Below are positions 12,991-64,000 of a stretch of DNA of 64,000 nucleotides, piece by piece. The stretch covers positions 33,591,462-33,655,461 of the forward strand of contig NC_021674.1 in NCBI RefSeq assembly GCF_000247815.1. Direction: 5' to 3'. The notes beneath the pieces were generated by a model. It worked only from the letters and a program-made list of their open reading frames with translations, did no database searches and was not told the origin of the DNA. Both the position numbers and the translations under genes were made by a program. The DNA comes from Ficedula albicollis (Eukaryota; Chordata; Aves; Passeriformes; Muscicapidae). Position 1 is the first letter of the stretch, and every line of letters begins with the position of its first letter.

Positions 12991-15900
12991 CCTAAAGAGG
13001 CCGTTCGTAATACACACCACAGGATCCAAGAGTGGTCAGGCTGGAGGGCAGTACAGTGCGTCACCTGGCGGAACCGCCCTGCTCCAGCAGGGCCGTCCCA
13101 CGGCACATGGCACAGCTCTGCATCCAGAGGGATCGTGGATATTTCCACTCAGGGGGACTCCACAGCCTCTGGACAATCTGCTCCAGTGCTCAGTCACTTG
13201 CACAGTAATGAATCTTTTATTTATGTTCAGGTGCATCAGTTTCTGCCACTGCCTCCTGTCCTATTGCTTGGCACACTGAGCACAGCCTGGCTCCATCCTC
13301 CTGGCACCCTCACTTTCAATAAACGCGCACAAAATATTTAACAGTTCAGTTTACAAACGAAGTGATATGACAATGATTCAGTCAAAAGGCATTCCAAAAA
13401 AGCACATTATATTTATGAGCTGGCATCTGGATGTATTTCTGGATCTGTGATCTGAATACAAAGAAATATGACCGGGCACCTCAGCTCTGGTGGTGTTTTC
13501 TCACTGAGAATGCACCCCATACACCAGATTACGTTTTGTCAGAACCGTGAGTTAGCGGGATCAGATAAATGATAAGAGAAAAAGCAAAACACTTGCAGAA
13601 TTAACTAAGGGCTTTAATCTGAAATGATAGTGCTGGAAGCTCGTGGAATGAGTGCTTTCTGTACGGGTCTGCATGACTTTCGTTCGTTTATGAGATTACA
13701 CACATGACACAGGCTAAATGTGCTAAACTGCAGATGGACTTTGTCTGGTTTTCCTCATCACGCCTATAGAGGGAGGTAGGGCTTGTGTTTTGGAAAGGAG
13801 TGTAGATTCGCGCTGTCAAACACTGAGATACAGACCTAACAGTTCTGCCAAGCAGCTGTGCCGGGCTAAAAACCACTCAGTTTTGGTTTTGGTAAGTATT
13901 ATTTCAGCCTGCAATTGTTTTCATCCAAGTTGCAACAAGGTAACAAAGAATGGCAATATGCATAGCTAAAACACTGGTACCTAAAGCCAGAGGATTCTCA
14001 CAGAAAATTACATTTTGACATTTGCTTAATGCTGCAATGATGTAATTCATCACCAAAAGAACTGTCAGCAGTCTAGCTGTTAGTGAAATCATTATGCATG
14101 TTACTATGCTTATTTTTAGCTCTTCTAGCAAATTTTTAAAATGTGTTAATTTGCAGTGATACTGTGAGTTTCTTAAGAATTAACCTTAGTAGTTATTACA
14201 CTATTAGGCAATTAGTTCTGTATTTGGCCTGTATGTTTTACTTCTTCACCTATTAAATATTCTGCATTTTCCTGTCTATGCTGTTTTAGTTTCTAAACAA
14301 GCGTCACTCAAAACCTGTACCAAAAACAAGCCAAATAATAACAGAAGTTAACATCTATCTCTATTAGTGGATAAATTTAAGAAATGAATGGTCAAACAAA
14401 AAGCATGAACCTAAAGGCCAGCCCATGAACTGCAAAAAGTGCACTCAGGGAAGAGATAATATAAATGTATAATACCAGATGTAGTTTTCATTATTTTCTC
14501 AGTTTTTCTTGACAGGTTTTCTCACTTGTATGGCCAGTAACACAAAACAATCTTTCGAAGTACAAAAACACATCTGAGGGAATGCCAGTCTTTTGTCTCA
14601 CTGACACACAAAATAAAAATCACAACCTTGAAGAAGCAAGCTACTCTTAAGAAAATCTGAAGTATGAATACCCGAAGAAAGGGACTTCCATCAGCTTGGC
14701 ATAAACTGTACAGGCAATAAGCCACAGAAGCTTCAAAACAGCTTTTAGCTGTCATTGCATTTCAAGTCATATGAAAACATAATTGCAGTGATAGAGATTT
14801 CCTGTATAGATAAGCTTTCAAACACAGCATTAAACATTTTAATGTGCTGTTGGATATTTGGACATCTGTATTCAGGGCCTGAAAAACTGATTCTGGATAT
14901 CTATACCTACAGGTTAGTGATGAATCTGCCTAGGAGGGCCATTCAGCAGTCTTTGAGCAATGGTAATCAATGGAATGCCCAACTTGGATGTCTTCAGAAT
15001 CATCAGTCTGAATTTTCTCGAAAGCGTAGCGATACTAGGGCTGTATATCCCAGTTAGTGCTTATTTAGCCCAAGAATATATTTAGTTGAATTTAATCCCT
15101 GTTATCAGCATGGTGTTTTTATACGACCAAGTCATACACTGACCTAAACAGGTCAGACTTCTCAGCAGCTGTTTGAAGTGCATGACACATTCTGGACGGA
15201 AGCAGCTGTCAAGGAGTTTAATGAGGGCAGTTTTGTAGGAAATATCACTTAATTGTGGCTGCTGGTGCTGAATTAGTCATACATCCTTTCTGCCAGAGAC
15301 ACTGTGGTGGAGCTTTAGCTCTTCTATCTCAGGACAGCATGTTTTACTACATGAATCTGGAGAAACATCTGCAGTAATGAAATAATTCAAATTCTGCTCC
15401 TTACTCATAAATGTGAAATAGCCATTCCAAACAACACAAAAAAATGGATTTTTTTTTTCTGGGATCAAAATATGGCTCAAAACACAAAATGCTAAATTTT
15501 GGATTGTACAAAATCTGTGTCACTAACAGCATAGAATAGCTATCAATTAATTAGTTGAAAGCTTGTAACTACAGACAAATCTTTTATGAACACATATCTC
15601 TTGAAGAGGTCTCTTCACTTTCAGTTTTGATGTGCTAGTGAAAAATTGATTCTAGAATGTTAAAAATCACTGCAGAAGCGTTTAAAGCACAAACTCATAA
15701 CAAATTTCGCATAGATTTTAACTGTCGATTTTTAACCGGGAAATTTACCAAACCATTCTACTTTATTTATATCTTCCCTGCCTCAAACACATCAAACAGC
15801 ATGTGTTTCATGTTCCTTCAAACAACAGAAGCAAGCTTACGAAGTTCTGAGCTGTTTGTCTATTTGAGGTCGTATCAATAGGATCAGCCACATCAGTGGC

Positions 15901-18900
15901 TAAAGACTCACATTATGAGTAATCGACTGTTTGATTTGGTGTACCTTAACTACCCCTAATTTCCTCTGGGCTTCATGTGCTTGCTGCATGTTGTGTTCCA
16001 TCAGCTGGGGAGAGTCTGTGTGCCTATTTTTAGCAGTGACAAGTTAAACAGCCCACACAAGGAAAGATGCAATAGCTGTTAAACAAGGATATAATGAGTG
16101 AATAAACATTTCCCACTGACTTGTCCTTTCTGGAAAAGTTACCTGTTATTTCCATTTTCCCAATGTTTACAGAAGAAAGGTATGGCTTTGCTAATTAAAG
16201 TCATACAAAGCTCAGGTTGGAGTTTTCAATCTGCAGCCCCACAGATTGTGTTCAGCCTGACAAAATAATTAATTCAACATGCTTCTCAGGAAGCCTCAGT
16301 TTCTTCCTATCACATTTGCACATCTTAAACTATACCACACAATGTTTCTCAAGTTTTATGCTGATATTTCCATCAACATTATCATTAACCTGCAAGGCTG
16401 AGCTCTCATTTCCGATGCTGAACAGGTTTAGTAGCCAGTCCAGACACATTCCACCTTAACAACCCCTTATCACAACATCTACTGTGTTAATTACTGCAAA
16501 GTCACAAATCCTTCTTCTAGATCAAAAGTGAACTGACTACAGAGTTCAACTTAACTGACCTCCTAATTCCAAATGGGAAAATTTCTTATTAACTGGGCCA
16601 AGTTTGTTTCTGTCTCTATTTGTGTTTGTTTTGATTTAAATATAGGTAAGTAGGAAAAGCTTGGGCAATTGCTAGCACAGTCATAATTTTCTTTCCCAGA
16701 CAGATGGCACAAATGATGAGGGCTACTAGAAAAGATTTAGCATCTCTAAAGTTACAATCAATATACCAGCTATGATATAGTGGTGCTTTAATGTGGAATG
16801 CCAAACCATTTTTGGGCAGTTTCTCAAAAAAATTGGAAGAGTGACAGCAACACTCAGAAGTGTTCTACTGGACAGTGTATCACATGTGGTTCATATTTCA
16901 AAGGTATTAAATCAGTCTTGAGAAAAAAAAAGGAAGTTTTGCAAAGGAAAGGAACATAAATAGTACAACATTGGTTAAAAATTGTAACAGAAATGTATGA
17001 CAAGCCTTTATATACAATTTAAAATTTGAAAGTGAAGTGAAAGTTCAACATTATCCTACAAAAAGCTATAATCCTGCAACAGTAGGAATTACTGAGTGGA
17101 TAGTATAAATTAATGAAATACATAGACCTACTTAATTTTCATTCCCTGTGTGTTTATTCATATACAATAGTAATTTTCACTTTTTCCATCTTTTCCACGA
17201 ATACTAAAGTAATTTTCATAATGGCAGGCATTTCTCTCTCCATTTCAAATTTGTGATCAGGGCTAAATATTGCTTACACTTAGCCTTAATGCTGCATTTT
17301 TGTTGAGCATAAAATCCCATTTCAATATGCAATATTCCTTCCACTTACGGACTCCTGGTGTTAGTCTCTGCATTGGCTCATTAAGTGCTGCTTTCCAACA
17401 GCAACCAATAAAACCATTTTCTTTTTTTCAGTTCATAATTGAAATATTATCAGCACACAGTTGAAGAAATTTATTTAGGCAGTGGTGGTCTTAAATTGCC
17501 TGTATAGAATACTTCTCCTGGTATGCTGGATCTATAAGACATCTTGCTGCAACAAGAGCAACGTGTTTTGATTCAAGGGGGAAAGGGGATCAGCCCAAGA
17601 GACACAGCAGTCTTGTAGATAGGTAGATAAGACAGTTGCTATCTAATGGGACTGAAAAAGGTGGAATTGTTTCTGTTAATGCAAGATTGCCATTCATTGA
17701 CAATTAGCAATTACTATCTCTGAAATAGAGATGTAAACAGAAAGGAAGCCTCAAGTCTTAACCTGCACCAGAACACCAGCAAGGCTCTGAGACAGACTGC
17801 AAATTAAGCCTCAGCCTGTCCAGGAGTTTCATCATAACATTAGAGAAGCCCAGCAGCAGTTTCAAAAGAGAGCTGCAGACTAGCAGAGTGAACTAAGGCT
17901 GCTCAAAGTCAATTTTTCATCTCCAGCCAGAATTGCAGGAGGAAGACAGAGATGAATGCTTATCACATCTATACCTCACACTAAGCTTAAGAAACACAAT
18001 TCTATTTGCATTGTTTGGGGCACTGCTGTTATCCAGAGCCTGAAAATATCTCAGCCTTCAACAAAATGGCATTTTATAAAGAAGTGATTTGCTAAAGAAG
18101 TGTATTTTTTGCCACAGCTCTTCCCAGAGGGTACAATACAGAACACAGAAACAGTACAATCTCTCAGCATTGATGAACAACAGAACAGTTACATGGTAAG
18201 AGAGAAAGAGAAATTAGGAACAGGTTGCTTTATTGAGTACTGTGTCTAAAAACAGAATTTTAATAGCATATGGTTTTGAGTAATTTTTTGGTACACGTAT
18301 TACACATTAAAGAAAGATATTGGCAAAGGTTTCAAGTAAGATTATTTTATTTTTTTTAAATAATTTATACAGCACTGAATAGTCTGGTGACTTTCAGACC
18401 TAAAATAATAATTATACACATGTAGGTGTTTGTGTATTGTATTATAAACTGGTACAGGTTGCCCCCATTTTTTCAAAAGAAATAACTGTTACAACTTTTC
18501 CTCAGGGATATCACAATCTTTATTTTAAGCAGCTCTCAGTTAATGTTTTATCACCCTGTCATTACCTTGTCTTCTATAAACACACCACTATTCATTTATT
18601 AGAATTATGTTGACTTTAGGCTGCAAATTCAGAAAAGCAGACAATGTAGCAGACTCAGTGGTTGTGAAGACCTTTGTATTTTGTGAATCTGTCAAAAGGG
18701 CATTCAAATCATTAAGCATTAAAATAAAAACCGGACAAATAATAATTTGGTCTGGTTTTTTTTTTTTTAATGTTGTAAATATACAGCAACAGTGTAACAA
18801 AAAGTTGCATTTAAGTGGTACATCCAAAAGTAGCACGAGCTAATAAGCTCCTGCAAAAGTTGCAAAGCTTGTCCATTCCAGATAGGATTGTGAAAGGTAA

Positions 18901-19060
18901 CTGTGAATTCATTACTTTCATCCTATGTAGAAGGGCTCTTGTTACTTGCTAAATTTTTCCTGTTTGGACAGGAAATCATCTAGCTAACAGTATCTCTGAT
19001 TTTATTTAAATCACTTTTTATCAAAGTAATCTTCCAGAAGCAAAGGTGATCTTCCAAAAG
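12991..19060. other. Spacer between SMYD3 and TFB2M; no gene seen
   Basis: Apart from the CpG island edge, this is AT-rich sequence without an exon I can recognise on either strand. TTTATT at 19,001-19,006 is an AATAAA on the minus strand about 65 bases past the TFB2M stop and is a possible polyadenylation signal. The small frames here have no recognisable content. Confidence 0.6.
19001..19006 (-). promoter_or_regulatory. Possible TFB2M polyadenylation signal AATAAA
   Basis: AATAAA on the minus strand, about 65 bases after the stop codon. Other AATAAA hexamers occur further on (near 18,520 and 18,596), so the one used cannot be decided from sequence. Confidence 0.35.
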
Positions 19061-19068
19061 CTTTAGAT

Positions 19069-30344
<11,276 letters not shown>

Positions 30345-30499
30345 TGGGGCGAGCGGCGGCTCGGGAGGGGGCTCGGGCCGGCGGGCAGCGCTGTGCCGGG
30401 CGCCCGCGCCGCGATGTGCGCTCCGTGCGGCGGCCAAGTCCCAGGAGCTACGTATTTAGTTTGAGGTTTGCCTGGGTGTTTCGCGGGAGTCTTTGATCT

Positions 30500-64000
<33,501 letters not shown>

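Overview
The window is vertebrate nuclear DNA, most likely from a bird. Genes are split into short exons by long AT-rich introns with GT-AG boundaries. The only abundant interspersed repeats are CR1 LINE fragments, one of them ending in the typical ATTCTGTG-type tail. CpG islands mark the gene starts, and the gene order matches the amniote SMYD3-TFB2M-CNST block (human 1q44). I cannot resolve the species.

Layout. 1-11,879 is the start of SMYD3 intron 1 (gene on the minus strand, continuing off the left edge), with a CR1 copy and a ~1 kb near-identical direct duplication separated by a single n. 12,614-12,777 is SMYD3 coding exon 1 in a CpG island. 12,880-19,000 is a gene-free spacer. 19,069-30,344 is TFB2M on the minus strand, with eight coding exons whose boundaries and phases join cleanly; the 5' part of exon 1 is lost inside a 1,081-base C run. 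30,345-30,650 is the GC-rich start shared with CNST (consortin), which runs on the plus strand to the right edge. Seven CNST coding exons are present, including two very small ones (31 and 22 bp). The large C-terminal part lies beyond base 64,000.

The genes do not form an operon-like unit. SMYD3 is a lysine methyltransferase, TFB2M a mitochondrial transcription initiation factor, and CNST a trans-Golgi receptor for connexins. TFB2M and CNST are head to head and probably share a bidirectional promoter.

The most striking non-gene feature is four pure C runs (726, 1,081, 404 and 237 bases). All are C on the plus strand, and at least two sit beside duplicated flanks. They look like assembly or gap-filling artefacts over hard GC-rich sequence; they destroy part of TFB2M exon 1 and create spurious polyproline/polyglycine reading frames. 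The window also holds more than ten short direct tandem duplications (35-165 bp). I found no convincing new biological system. The best biological leads are an in-frame upstream ATG in a YY1/TISU-like element of SMYD3, a long near-perfect hairpin in TFB2M intron 2, and a G-quadruplex-prone heptamer array in a CNST intron.
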